Part shown: in pieces, positions 7,442 through 15,313 of the stretch
Position numbering within the stretch: position 1 is the first letter of the stretch
Layout: each line of letters starts with the position of its first letter
Assembly: GCF_900103835.1 (NCBI RefSeq)
Contig: NZ_FNID01000012.1
Coordinates: forward strand, 21,378-85,377
Direction: 5' to 3'
Source: Acetanaerobacterium elongatum
Lineage (GTDB): Bacteria; Bacillota; Clostridia; Oscillospirales; Ruminococcaceae
DNA: 64,000 nucleotides
The notes under the pieces: generated by a model
What the model was told of the DNA's origin: nothing
What the model saw: only the letters and a program-made list of their open reading frames with translations
Databases searched by the model: none
Position numbers and translations under genes: made by a program

Positions 7442-7618
7442 TTAGTCACGCTCCTTCTTTGAAGGTATGAGATTAGACAGCGCTATACCGGCAGCGGCAG
7501 CAAGAATTAGGGTTGCAATCTGATTGATGATTGCAGCAGCATCACCGCTCCAGTTAAGCATAAACAGGCGGGCAGCGAATAACACTAGGATTGCGATGTT
7601 TATAATCTTCTTGACCAT
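7442..7618 (-). CDS. Small membrane protein in minus-strand cluster
   Basis: A 58-residue ORF that ends directly against the TTG start of the Cro-like gene. It has two hydrophobic stretches (KIINIAILVLFAARLFML and AAIINQIATLILAAAAGIAL) and a basic C-terminus (PSKKERD). The ribosome binding site before ATG 7618 is weak, which lowers certainty. Tight coupling with the regulator suggests one transcript. Function is unknown; a holin-like or small membrane effector is possible. Confidence 0.5.
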   Translation of the reverse strand: MVKKIINIAILVLFAARLFMLNWSGDAAAIINQIATLILAAAAGIALSNLIPSKKERD

Positions 7619-7682
7619 AATATATGCAGATGATACGATGAGGGAGGAAGGGGAGGTTTCCCTCCCGTTTCCTCTGGGCTTC

Positions 7683-7802
7683 TCACCGTTTCCGTTTGTG
7701 GCGTTTGCGGTGTGAGGCCTTTTCTCTTGGTCGGCTTATAATCGCTGTTATCAGACCGATTATTGCAGCTAACAAGCTGACCTGACCATCGCTCATCCGC
7801 AT
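7683..7802 (-). CDS. 39-residue hydrophobic peptide with Arg/Lys-rich tail
   Basis: This minus-strand ORF has a good ribosome binding site (GAGAGG) before ATG 7802. The peptide has one hydrophobic helix (VSLLAAIIGLITAII) and then a very basic tail (SRPREKASHRKRHKRKR). The architecture is reminiscent of small membrane-active peptides, including type I toxins, but no family match is claimed. It is the first gene of the three-gene minus-strand cluster, with 64 bases between it and the next. Confidence 0.45.
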   Translation of the reverse strand: MRMSDGQVSLLAAIIGLITAIISRPREKASHRKRHKRKR

Positions 7803-7861
7803 CACATCCTCTCTATGTGACGTGCTTGTCAACGATATTCTTGCAAGTAAAAAACATTTAA

Positions 7862-7892
7862 AGCCTGCTGGTCAATAAGCAGGCTATTTTTA
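7862..7892 (+). terminator. Intrinsic terminator before the terminase operon
   Basis: AGCCTGCT and AGCAGGCT form a perfect 8-bp stem followed by ATTTTTAT. It insulates the late module and lies seven bases before palindrome copy 2. Confidence 0.7.
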
Positions 7893-7898
7893 TACCAT

Positions 7899-7916
7899 TT
7901 TGCAGTCAACTGCAAA
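7899..7916. repeat. 18-bp palindrome, copy 2, upstream of terminase
   Basis: TTTGCAGTCAACTGCAAA is a perfect inverted repeat of 8+2+8. With the preceding T it is identical over 19 bases to copy 3 at 12948-12966. It lies between a terminator and the ribosome binding site of the terminase small subunit. Confidence 0.75.
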
Positions 7917-7939
7917 GAAAAGTGAGGTGAACCGTTCCC

Positions 7940-8437
7940 ATGACAGCAAAACAAAAGCGTTTCTGCGAAGAGTACCTTGTTGATCTCTGTGCAACTCAGG
8001 CTGCCATCCGAGCGGGTTACAGCGTGGAATCGGCCGCTTCTATCGGCAGTGAAAACCTTAGAAAACCTGAGATTCGCGCGCATATAGATAAGGCCCTTGC
8101 CGAGCGCTCCAAGCGCACCGGAATCAATTCCGAGCGTGTACTGCGGGAGCTTGCACGCGTCGCTTTTGTGAACCCAGTTGAGGTTGTGGATACTAGGCAA
8201 GCTACCGTAAAAGAGGGGGCCACAGCTGATGATACTGCGGCAATAGCCTCAGTAAAGGTTAAAACTATTCCCACGGCAGAGGGCACCGGCATAGAGCGGG
8301 AGATTAAGTTTGCCGATAAGCTAAAAGCACTAGAGTTACTGGGCAGGCATATGGGTATGTTTAATGACAGGATTGCCATAGAAACCGAGCAGGTAAAAAT
8401 TATTGACGATATCCCAAAGGGTGATAGCAGTGAGTAG
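7940..8437 (+). CDS. Phage terminase small subunit
   Basis: A 165-residue protein beginning MTAKQKRFCEEYLVD followed by ATQAAIRAGYS and IGSENLRKPEIRAHIDKAL, the N-terminal helix-turn-helix layout of the Terminase_2 family. A GTGAGGTG ribosome binding site precedes ATG 7940. The small subunit recognises phage DNA and recruits the large subunit for packaging. Its end overlaps the large-subunit start by eight bases. This is the first gene of the late packaging/head/tail module. Confidence 0.9.
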   Translation: MTAKQKRFCEEYLVDLCATQAAIRAGYSVESAASIGSENLRKPEIRAHIDKALAERSKRTGINSERVLRELARVAFVNPVEVVDTRQATVKEGATADDTAAIASVKVKTIPTAEGTGIEREIKFADKLKALELLGRHMGMFNDRIAIETEQVKIIDDIPKGDSSE

Positions 8438-9674
8438 CGTAAAGCTTACGGAGCTGATAGCACCCTCTTTCTATACCATTCACCGTGATGTGAAGGCTTT
8501 AGGGCATACCCATTACTGGCTAAAAGGCGGGCGCGGTAGCACAAAATCATCGTTTGTCAGCATCGAGATTATCATGGGCATGATGACCGACCCGCAGGCA
8601 AACGCCGTGTGTATGCGCAAGGTCGGTCTGTATCTCAAGGAAAGTGTATACGAGCAGCTGGTGTGGGCCATTGAAAAGCTCGGGGTATCCCACTTGTGGG
8701 AGGAACGCCTCAGCCCCCTCGGCCTGATCTACCGCCCCACAGGGCAACGTATACTATTCCGCGGGGCCGATAAGCCCAAGAAGATTAAATCTACCAAGGT
8801 GTCAAAGGGGTACATCAAATACCTGTGGTATGAGGAACTGGATGAATTTGACGGGATGGAGGAAGTTCGAACCATCAACCAGTCGCTTATCCGCGGCGGC
8901 GATAGCTTTGTGGTGTTTTACAGCTACAACCCGCCCAAGAGCGCACGCAGCTGGGTAAACGCCGAAGTCATCGAGCAGCGCCCGGATAGGCTTATCCATC
9001 AGAGCACGTATCTCTCTGTGCCCCCGCAATGGCTGGGGCAGCAGTTTTATATCGAGGCCGAGCACCTCAAAGCAACCAAACCAGAGGCCTACGAGCATGA
9101 ATACCTAGGCAAGGTTACCGGTACAGGCGGCGAGGTATTTATAAACCTGCAGATACAGGAGATTTCCGACGAAGAGATAAAGGCCTTCGACCATATTAAG
9201 CGTGGTCTCGACTTCGGCTACGCCGTGGATCCGTTGCATTATACTGTATGCCACCATAACAAGGGCAAGCGGCGGCTGTATATCTTCGGAGAAATTCACA
9301 AGGTGGCGCTGTCAACCACCGAAGCCGTACGGCTCATCAAGGCAGAGAACCGACTGAATCAGCGTATTACCGCCGATAGCGAGGAACCCCGCACCATCGC
9401 CACCATGAAGGCGGAGGGGCTGTATATTGTCCCCGCGAAGAAAGGCCCAGATAGCGTGGAGCACGGTATCAAATATCTGCAAGATCTTGAGGCGATTATC
9501 ATCGACCCAGTACGCTGCCCGAACACTGCGCGGGAGTTTTCAGGCTATGAGTATGAGCCTGATAAAGATGGCGGCTTCAAGGCCGATTACCCAGATAAGG
9601 ATAACCACAGTATTGACGCGGTGCGGTACGCCATCGAGGATGAAATCATCAGAAGAGGAGTGCGGCTAGGATAA
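8430..9674 (+). CDS. Phage terminase large subunit (PBSX family)
   Basis: A 414-residue ATPase/nuclease that drives DNA packaging. The GTG at 8430 overlaps the small-subunit gene; an in-frame start at 8403 would overlap more and is less likely. Walker A is visible as GGRGSTKS about residue 38; a Walker B-like YLWYEELDEF lies about residue 137. The C-terminal nuclease part has GLDFGYAVDP and later NHSIDAVRYAIEDE, the expected acidic metal-binding positions. Length fits the PBSX/Terminase_3 family. The stop overlaps the portal start by one base. Confidence 0.9.
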   Translation: MSSVKLTELIAPSFYTIHRDVKALGHTHYWLKGGRGSTKSSFVSIEIIMGMMTDPQANAVCMRKVGLYLKESVYEQLVWAIEKLGVSHLWEERLSPLGLIYRPTGQRILFRGADKPKKIKSTKVSKGYIKYLWYEELDEFDGMEEVRTINQSLIRGGDSFVVFYSYNPPKSARSWVNAEVIEQRPDRLIHQSTYLSVPPQWLGQQFYIEAEHLKATKPEAYEHEYLGKVTGTGGEVFINLQIQEISDEEIKAFDHIKRGLDFGYAVDPLHYTVCHHNKGKRRLYIFGEIHKVALSTTEAVRLIKAENRLNQRITADSEEPRTIATMKAEGLYIVPAKKGPDSVEHGIKYLQDLEAIIIDPVRCPNTAREFSGYEYEPDKDGGFKADYPDKDNHSIDAVRYAIEDEIIRRGVRLG

Positions 9675-11125
9675 TGGAATTAGCAGTAGCCAAAAAGGTT
9701 ATAGAAAAGGCGCTCAAGGATAACGACGCTTTCTACAAGAAAGCCAAGACGGCGCAGGAATACTATGACAACGACAGCGCAATCATGCAGCACGGGGCTG
9801 CCGCCATCGCCGAGGTGAATAAATTCCTGCAGGAGATTGGCCGCAACCCGTTAAAGTCTGCGGACAATCGTATCCCCACCAACTGGCACCGAATTATTAC
9901 CGACCAGAAAGTGGGGTATCTGTTTACCTACCCGCCCTCCTTTGACACAGACAACGAGGCAGTGAATACAAGTATCATGCAGACGCTGGGGGATGACTAC
10001 GAGGCCATTATCAAAACCTTAGGCACCGACGCCACCAATGCCGGCCGCGCATGGCTACACTATTGGTATGATACGGGGGAGGATGGCAAAAAGACCGCTT
10101 TCCAGTATCATTTCATTGATCCGACACAGGTATTACCCATATATGACACCGAGAACATCAAGCTACCGCTCAAGACCCTTGTGCGAACCTATCAGATAAC
10201 GGATGATAAGGGTGATGATTACATTCGGTTTGAGGTCTGGACGGATACAGAGGTATCGTACTTCTGCAGAAGGGCAAGCGAAGCCGACAAGAGCAACATT
10301 ACCGCAGAAACCATGCTGCTTGACGGTGCGGTTATACAGAAGGTGCTGCCCCATACCTATGGAGAAATTCCCTTCATCGAGTTTAAGAATAACGCCGCCT
10401 CCACCGGCGACCTGCAGATGTATAAGCGGCTGATTGACGCGATGGATAAGCTTATCAGCGGCTTTGCTAACGATGTAGACGATATCCAGGAGATTGTGTG
10501 GGTTATCAAAAACTACGCAGGGGAAACCTCCGACGTGTTCTATGATAAGGACGGCAAGGAGGTGCCGCGTAAGATAGATCTGCTGCAGGAACTCAAAGCT
10601 CGCAAGGTGCTGCATGTGGATGGCGACGGCGGGGTAGATAAGCTTACTGCGGAGATACCTTTCGAGGCCCGCACCAAGCTATATGAAATTCTTGAAAAAC
10701 AGATATACATCAGCGCCATGGCTGTAAACCCCAATCCCGAGCGTACCGGGCAGGCCACAGGCACCTACATAGATTTTCTGTACTCGCTGCTGGAACTGAA
10801 GTCTGGGCTTACCGAAACAGCTTTCCGCGCAGCGCTCGGCAAGCTTATAAAGGCCATCCTGCGATACAACGGGCTTGATGAGAAGATGCAGGTGCAGCAG
10901 ACATGGACGCGTAATAAGCCGAAGGTGGATACCGAGGTGGCGGATATGATTAACAACACCCCCGATGAAATCCTCTCGCGCCGGACAAAAACCAAGGTGC
11001 ACCCGCTAGTTGAGGACTACCAGGAGGAGCTCAAGCAGATTGAGAAGGAAGCCGCGGTCACCGAGGAGCCGCCGCTGTATCCGCAGCAGAAGCTACCGGG
11101 CGCCGCCAAGAAGGATGAGGAGTAA
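9674..11125 (+). CDS. Phage portal protein (SPP1 gp6-like)
   Basis: A 483-residue protein with ATG 9674 after AGAGGAG. Typical portal features are NRIPTNWHRIITDQKVGYLF, then the acidic wing (DDYEAIIKTLG), a DVDDIQEIVWVI helix and a C-terminal NPERTGQATGTYIDFLYSLL stem region. The end is charged and flexible. Twelve copies normally form the DNA channel at one capsid vertex. Position between terminase and the MuF protein is standard for this phage type. Confidence 0.9.
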   Translation: MELAVAKKVIEKALKDNDAFYKKAKTAQEYYDNDSAIMQHGAAAIAEVNKFLQEIGRNPLKSADNRIPTNWHRIITDQKVGYLFTYPPSFDTDNEAVNTSIMQTLGDDYEAIIKTLGTDATNAGRAWLHYWYDTGEDGKKTAFQYHFIDPTQVLPIYDTENIKLPLKTLVRTYQITDDKGDDYIRFEVWTDTEVSYFCRRASEADKSNITAETMLLDGAVIQKVLPHTYGEIPFIEFKNNAASTGDLQMYKRLIDAMDKLISGFANDVDDIQEIVWVIKNYAGETSDVFYDKDGKEVPRKIDLLQELKARKVLHVDGDGGVDKLTAEIPFEARTKLYEILEKQIYISAMAVNPNPERTGQATGTYIDFLYSLLELKSGLTETAFRAALGKLIKAILRYNGLDEKMQVQQTWTRNKPKVDTEVADMINNTPDEILSRRTKTKVHPLVEDYQEELKQIEKEAAVTEEPPLYPQQKLPGAAKKDEE

Positions 11126-12723
11126 TGGGATACTGGGAGGACAGGCAGCTACAACGCTTTCAACAATCTGAGCAGCGTATAGAGGATTATTACCGAGAGC
11201 TGCAGGAAGCCTTTGAAAGAGCACAGGATGCTGTAACGGACACTGTTAACCGCTTTTTTTCCCGTTATGCCAAGGATAACAAGATATCCCTTAGCGAAGC
11301 ACGCAAGGCCCTCAGCTTCAAGGAGATGCAGAAATTCAAGGGCAGCTTGGCGGAGTATGAGCAGCTGGCGCGAGAGAGCATTGGCACCTTTAGCCTTGAA
11401 GTGGAAAACCTTTCAACAAAGGCTCGCATCACCCGTTATGAAGCGCTGCAGGCCGAGATAAAGGCCATCCTTGCACAGTTGTACGATACCGACTATGAAC
11501 AGAAGGCCGGCGGCGCACTCAAGGATATTTATACCGACAACCGCCACCGTATACAGTTTGATTACGACCAGTACACCGGCTTTCATCACAACTTCGCCCA
11601 GGTTAACACTCAGCTTGTGGAATCGCTGCTCAAATATCCGTTCAATGGCCTTGACTTTAGTGAACGCATCTGGCGGCAGAACGCTGATCTGAATGTCAAA
11701 CTCAAGCAGGCGCTCACCACGGCGTTTGTACAGGGTAAAAATACCTACGACCTTTCAAAGCAGTTTGCAAAGGTATTTGACGTCAAGCGTAGTGAGGCCT
11801 ATCGGCTGCTCAACACCGAGGCCGCTTTTATTCAAGGGCAAGCCACGGCTGACGGCTATAAGGAGACGGGGGTGGAGCAATATGAAATCTGCGCCACGCT
11901 TGACAGCCACACCTCCGAGATTTGCCGAGAGCAGGACGGGAAGGTATATGAAACTGCAAAGATGGTTGTCGGCGTGAACTACCCGCCGTTTCATCCGCAC
12001 TGCCGTACAACCACCGTCCCAGTCATTGAGGGTTACGACAAGAGCAAGGATACCCGCATTGCCCGAGACCCGAGCACCAGCAAGGCGGTAGAGGTGCCAG
12101 CAGGCATGACGTATAGGGAATGGAAAGCCTCTCTGGTTGAAAAATACGGTGCGGCAGAAATGGAGGCTTTGCAGAATAAAGAGAAAAGCGAATCAAAGGA
12201 TTTTGCCCAGTATCAAAAATACAAGGCTGCGATAGGCGGGCAGGTACCTAAAACATTTGCCAATTTTCAGGAATTGAAGTATAATAATACTGAAGAATGG
12301 GAACGGCTAAAAGGTTATTTCAGATATTGCGAAAAGTACCCTCAAGCGCAAATAGAACATTACGATATTTATCGCGAGCTGCATTCGAAAGGCATAAAAA
12401 ACGGCGCGATACTTCCGCCTGAAAAGGTAACAAGTTATATTTTAAAAGACCCAGCTGCAAAAGACCCATACCACATTATGAAAAGGATGGCGGAACGCAA
12501 CATTACGGATGATGAAGTACATAGCTTTGTTGATGGGGCGTTGGCGATGTCTAGTCAGTGGAACGGTACACGCAAGGTCTTCTACTCCCCCGGTGGAGTA
12601 ACGGTAGTTACAAAGCTAGGCGATGACTGGATAGCGAAAACCGTATGGAGCAAAGCGGACTTTGACGAACAGATGCAGACCATAATGGAGGTGATTGAAA
12701 AGTATGTCAAAGGGAATAATTGA
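11125..12723 (+). CDS. MuF/SPP1 gp7-like minor head protein with toxin-like C-terminal domain
   Basis: A 532-residue protein; ATG 11125 overlaps the portal stop. Residues 1-300 are the minor head protein with the Phage_Mu_F motif (CATLDSHTSEIC...PPFHPHCRTT, about residues 256-293). A Glu/Lys linker leads to an extra C-terminal domain (about 350-532). There the coding becomes more AT-rich, and residues about 447-520 read HIMKRMAERNITDDEV, then TRKVFYSPGGVTVV and DWIAKTVWSKADFDE, like RelE/BECR-type RNase toxin domains. Fusion of toxins to MuF proteins is known for temperate phages (MuF polymorphic toxins). The toxin assignment is by pattern and context only. Confidence 0.75.
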   Translation: MGYWEDRQLQRFQQSEQRIEDYYRELQEAFERAQDAVTDTVNRFFSRYAKDNKISLSEARKALSFKEMQKFKGSLAEYEQLARESIGTFSLEVENLSTKARITRYEALQAEIKAILAQLYDTDYEQKAGGALKDIYTDNRHRIQFDYDQYTGFHHNFAQVNTQLVESLLKYPFNGLDFSERIWRQNADLNVKLKQALTTAFVQGKNTYDLSKQFAKVFDVKRSEAYRLLNTEAAFIQGQATADGYKETGVEQYEICATLDSHTSEICREQDGKVYETAKMVVGVNYPPFHPHCRTTTVPVIEGYDKSKDTRIARDPSTSKAVEVPAGMTYREWKASLVEKYGAAEMEALQNKEKSESKDFAQYQKYKAAIGGQVPKTFANFQELKYNNTEEWERLKGYFRYCEKYPQAQIEHYDIYRELHSKGIKNGAILPPEKVTSYILKDPAAKDPYHIMKRMAERNITDDEVHSFVDGALAMSSQWNGTRKVFYSPGGVTVVTKLGDDWIAKTVWSKADFDEQMQTIMEVIEKYVKGNN

Positions 12724-12907
12724 CTACGAAGCAGATCGATATTGTCCTGCGTATAAAAAAGCAATTTCTGCTGATTTATGTTACGATTCGCTTATGTGCC
12801 TTAATGGCAGCTTTAAAATATCCTCTACACCTGAACTGTCAGAAATCGAGGATATAGAGGCGGCCAGAAAGAGGTGCGCCGAGTGCCCTTATAGCGACCT
12901 CGAATAA
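12704..12907 (+). CDS. Small Cys-rich protein, candidate immunity partner of the MuF toxin domain
   Basis: A 67-residue acidic protein starting 20 bases before the MuF stop. GGAGGTG, inside the MuF gene, lies about 10 bases before ATG 12704. It has scattered cysteines (YCPAYKK, LCYDSLMCLNG, RCAECPYSDLE) that could bind metal. The overlap with the toxin-like C-terminus, the shared lower G+C of this cassette and the terminator right after it fit an immunity gene. Function is inferred from position; no immunity family is recognised. Confidence 0.5.
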   Translation: MSKGIIDYEADRYCPAYKKAISADLCYDSLMCLNGSFKISSTPELSEIEDIEAARKRCAECPYSDLE

Positions 12908-12940
12908 AACCACTCATCCATTGTGAATGAGTGGTTTTTT
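12908..12940 (+). terminator. Intrinsic terminator after the MuF cassette
   Basis: AACCACTCAT and ATGAGTGGTT form a perfect 10-bp stem, followed by a T-run (TTTTTT including the stem end). It begins at the stop codon of the small downstream gene. Confidence 0.85.
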
Positions 12941-12948
12941 CACGCCCT

Positions 12949-12966
12949 TTTGCAGTCAACTGCAAA
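12949..12966. repeat. 18-bp palindrome, copy 3, upstream of the scaffold leader
   Basis: TTTGCAGTCAACTGCAAA, identical to copy 2. It sits nine bases after a terminator and a few bases before a strong AAAGGAGG, the same order of elements as at 7862-7940. Confidence 0.75.
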
Positions 12967-13157
12967 ACTGAAAGGAGGTACCTGTTATGCGGCGCGCAAA
13001 GTAATGCGCCTACATAAAGCTAAATATTTTGGATGAGAGCACGTTTTAGGCGTGCTTTTGTTATATATTTTTAAATCTACCGTGCGGGCGGTATAACCCG
13101 ACATCCACACACTCGGACGGCGAGCATAAACACGTATTGGATGGAAAGGAAGGCACT
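12967..13157 (+). promoter_or_regulatory. Structured leader with five-codon ORF and hairpin upstream of scaffold
   Basis: AAAGGAGG (12971-12978) precedes an ATG at 12987 that opens only MRRAK then stops at 13004. GGCGC...GCGCC around this mini-ORF can pair. A second hairpin, AGCACG/CGTGCT (13038-13056), is followed by TTTTG and looks like a weak terminator. A GC-rich stretch with CGGG...CCCG follows before the scaffold start. The arrangement resembles an attenuator leader, but no regulator is known. Confidence 0.4.
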
Positions 13158-13724
13158 ATGGAATTCTTAAAAGCAATTCTCAAAGCGCAGGGGTTGGATG
13201 ATGAGAAAATCGAAGCCATCTATGCCGTTGCAACCAAGGAAGCCCCAAAGCACTACATACCCAAGGATGTGTACAATGCCAAGGTAGGAGAGCTTGCCAC
13301 CGTCACCGCTTCGCTGGAGGCCAAGGATAAAGAGCTTGCCGCGGCAAAGGAGTTCGAGGGCAAGTACAACACCACCATTACCGAGTTTACCAACTATAAA
13401 ACGGGGGTGGAGAAGGAAAAGGCGAACGCTCAGAAGAAAGCTGCTGTTGTGCAAGGCCTCAAATCCGCAAATGCCAATCCTGATGCAGTAGATCTGCTTG
13501 CCTCCATTTTTGACCTCGATAAGGTTGAACTCGACGAGAAGGGCGCAGTTAAAGACTGGGATAACCAGCTAAAATCTCTGAAGGAGAGTAAGGCTGGTTT
13601 GTTTGGTACCCCACAGCAGAAGCCCAATTACGGCGGCTTTAACCCTCCGGCGGGTGGCTCCGGTGACCCCGGGGAGCCTAAGTCACTTGGGGAAGCAGTC
13701 GCACAATTCTATTCACAAAAGTAA
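13158..13724 (+). CDS. Phage scaffold protein (GP20-like)
   Basis: A 188-residue protein beginning MEFLKAILKAQGLDDEKI and containing PKDVYNAKVGELATV and a long helical coiled segment (ASLEAKDKELAAAKEFEGKY), the Phage_GP20 minor structural/scaffold pattern. The end is Gly/Pro-rich with a short C-terminal helix (LGEAVAQFYSQK) that in scaffolds contacts the capsid protein. ATG 13158 has AAGGAAGG upstream. It is directly followed by the major capsid gene, as expected. It shapes the procapsid and is lost on maturation. Confidence 0.85.
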   Translation: MEFLKAILKAQGLDDEKIEAIYAVATKEAPKHYIPKDVYNAKVGELATVTASLEAKDKELAAAKEFEGKYNTTITEFTNYKTGVEKEKANAQKKAAVVQGLKSANANPDAVDLLASIFDLDKVELDEKGAVKDWDNQLKSLKESKAGLFGTPQQKPNYGGFNPPAGGSGDPGEPKSLGEAVAQFYSQK

Positions 13725-13737
13725 AGGAGAGATTTAA

Positions 13738-14691
13738 ATGCCTGTAACACTAGCAGACGCAAAGAATTTTACCCAGGATAAGCTTACGCGGTTCGTCATC
13801 GACGAATTCCGTAAAGACCACCTCATGGACCTGATGATCTTTGATGACACGGTGACTCCCATCGGCGAAACCCTCGCCTATGTGTACAACCGCGTAACCA
13901 CCCAGCCCACAGCATCCTTCCGTGCGCTGAATACCGAGTACGCCCCCAACGAGGCAAAGACCACGCAGATTACCGCGGTGCTCAAGCAGCTCGGCGGCTC
14001 GTTCCAGGTAGACCGTGTAATTCAGGACCACGTGAAGGGCGTAACCGACCAGATTACCTTCCAGCTTAACCAGAAGATTACCGCAACCAAGGCGTTGTTT
14101 GCCGATACCGTTATCAACGGTGATGTGGCAAGCGACGCCAACAGCTTTGACGGCCTGAGCAAGGCGCTGGCGGGCAGCTCCACTGAATTCAACACCGGCA
14201 CGGCCATCGACCTTTCCTCTTCGGCCAGCATCACCGCAAACGCGCATGCCTTCATGGACATGCTTGACAGGATGCTCAGCAGCCTCGACGGCGATATCTC
14301 CGCTATCGCGGTGAATAAGCAACTCAAGGCCATCATTAACGGCATTGCCCGCCGCAGCGGCTACTTCTCCACCTCGGATGTGGACGCCTTCGGCAAGCCA
14401 GTAACCAAATACCAGGGCATCCCGTTTGTGGAGGTTGGCAATAAGCCCGGTACCGCAGTGCCTATCATCGGCGTTGACGGCACCGCAGGTACCACCGACT
14501 TGTATGCTATTCGTATTGCCCTTGACGGATTCCATGGCATTTCGCCCAGTGGGTCTACTGTAGTGAAGGCGTTCCTGCCGGATATGAAGCTGCCCGGGGC
14601 GGTAAAAACCGGGGAGGTCGAGATGGTTACCGCCATCGCGCTCAAGGCTACCAGAGCGGCAGGCACCGTGCGCAAGATTAAGATTGCTTAG
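13738..14691 (+). CDS. Major capsid protein
   Basis: A 317-residue protein following the scaffold gene after 13 bases, with AAAGGAGAG upstream. The N-terminus lacks a long delta domain. Sequence features are FDDTVTPIGETLAYVYNRV, then LGGSFQVDRVI and AIAVNKQLKAIINGIARRSG with a C-terminal GIPFVEVGNKPGTAV and TDLYAIRIALDGFHGI. This is the HK97-fold capsid pattern seen in Clostridial and Bacillus siphoviruses and myoviruses. It forms the shell. Confidence 0.85.
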   Translation: MPVTLADAKNFTQDKLTRFVIDEFRKDHLMDLMIFDDTVTPIGETLAYVYNRVTTQPTASFRALNTEYAPNEAKTTQITAVLKQLGGSFQVDRVIQDHVKGVTDQITFQLNQKITATKALFADTVINGDVASDANSFDGLSKALAGSSTEFNTGTAIDLSSSASITANAHAFMDMLDRMLSSLDGDISAIAVNKQLKAIINGIARRSGYFSTSDVDAFGKPVTKYQGIPFVEVGNKPGTAVPIIGVDGTAGTTDLYAIRIALDGFHGISPSGSTVVKAFLPDMKLPGAVKTGEVEMVTAIALKATRAAGTVRKIKIA

Positions 14692-14708
14692 GAAAGGAGC
14701 GATTGCAG

Positions 14709-14951
14709 TTGATTACGATTACAACCAAGAACAAGGAGTACAACGGCATCACGGCCGGTGTACAGTTTAAAGACGGCGAGGCGAAGGTGGAAGCACTAAG
14801 CCCCGCCGTCGAGGCGTATATGCTCGGCGCCGGGTATACGATTGACAAGGGCAAAAAGAACGACAACAAGAAGGACAAGGACGACGGCAAGAAGGGTGAG
14901 GATAATCCGAAGAGCAAGGATTCGCCCGCGCCTCCTGCTGATAAACAGTAG
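14709..14951 (+). CDS. Small head protein with Lys/Asp-rich tail
   Basis: An 80-residue protein. The TTG at 14709 is nine bases after AAAGGAG; a TTG at 14703 is too close. The N-terminus (MITITTKNKEYNGITAGVQF, then GEAKVEALSPAVEAYMLG) looks like a small beta/alpha domain. The C-terminus is low-complexity (repeated Lys, Asp, Gly, Asn, then Pro-rich). Genes of this size and charge often lie between capsid and connector genes in this phage group. Its role, perhaps capsid decoration, is unknown. Confidence 0.6.
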   Translation: MITITTKNKEYNGITAGVQFKDGEAKVEALSPAVEAYMLGAGYTIDKGKKNDNKKDKDDGKKGEDNPKSKDSPAPPADKQ

Positions 14952-14959
14952 GTGAGCAC

Positions 14960-15313
14960 ATGCCGAAGACCGAACAGGACGTATTTGCGGAGATTTCCCG
15001 GCGCTACGGCGTCGAGATGATGGCGCAGGAACGGTATCTGTCGTACATCTGTCAGGTAAAAGAGGAAATCTTGAGTTACTGCAATATTCCTCAAGGCGCT
15101 ACCATGCCCGATGGGTTATTCTACCCGTGGGTAGAGCTGTCCTACGCCGCCGCGCGGCAGACACAAACCGTACAAGGTACCGGAGCCGTGAAAAGCATTA
15201 CCGAGGGGGATACCACCATCACCTACGATGTGGGTACCACAGTAATCAAGAACAGCTCCGGCCTCCTCAGTTATGCCAATATTCTGAATCGCTACAGGAG
15301 GATGCCGCGATGA
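14960..15313 (+). CDS. Head-tail connector protein (gp6/gp15-like)
   Basis: A 117-residue protein with motifs VKEEILSYCNIPQ, MPDGLFYPWVELSYAAA and ITYDVGTTVIKNSSGLL. They match the small adaptor that docks below the portal (Phage_connect family). It overlaps the next gene (ATGA). Its position, third after the capsid, is typical. Assignment is by pattern and order. Confidence 0.7.
   Translation: MPKTEQDVFAEISRRYGVEMMAQERYLSYICQVKEEILSYCNIPQGATMPDGLFYPWVELSYAAARQTQTVQGTGAVKSITEGDTTITYDVGTTVIKNSSGLLSYANILNRYRRMPR

Noticed and set aside
13750..14535. 261-residue open frame on the minus strand across the capsid gene
   Set aside because: It is a shadow of the major capsid gene; GC-rich codon bias leaves the opposite strand open, and there is no ribosome binding site or family pattern.
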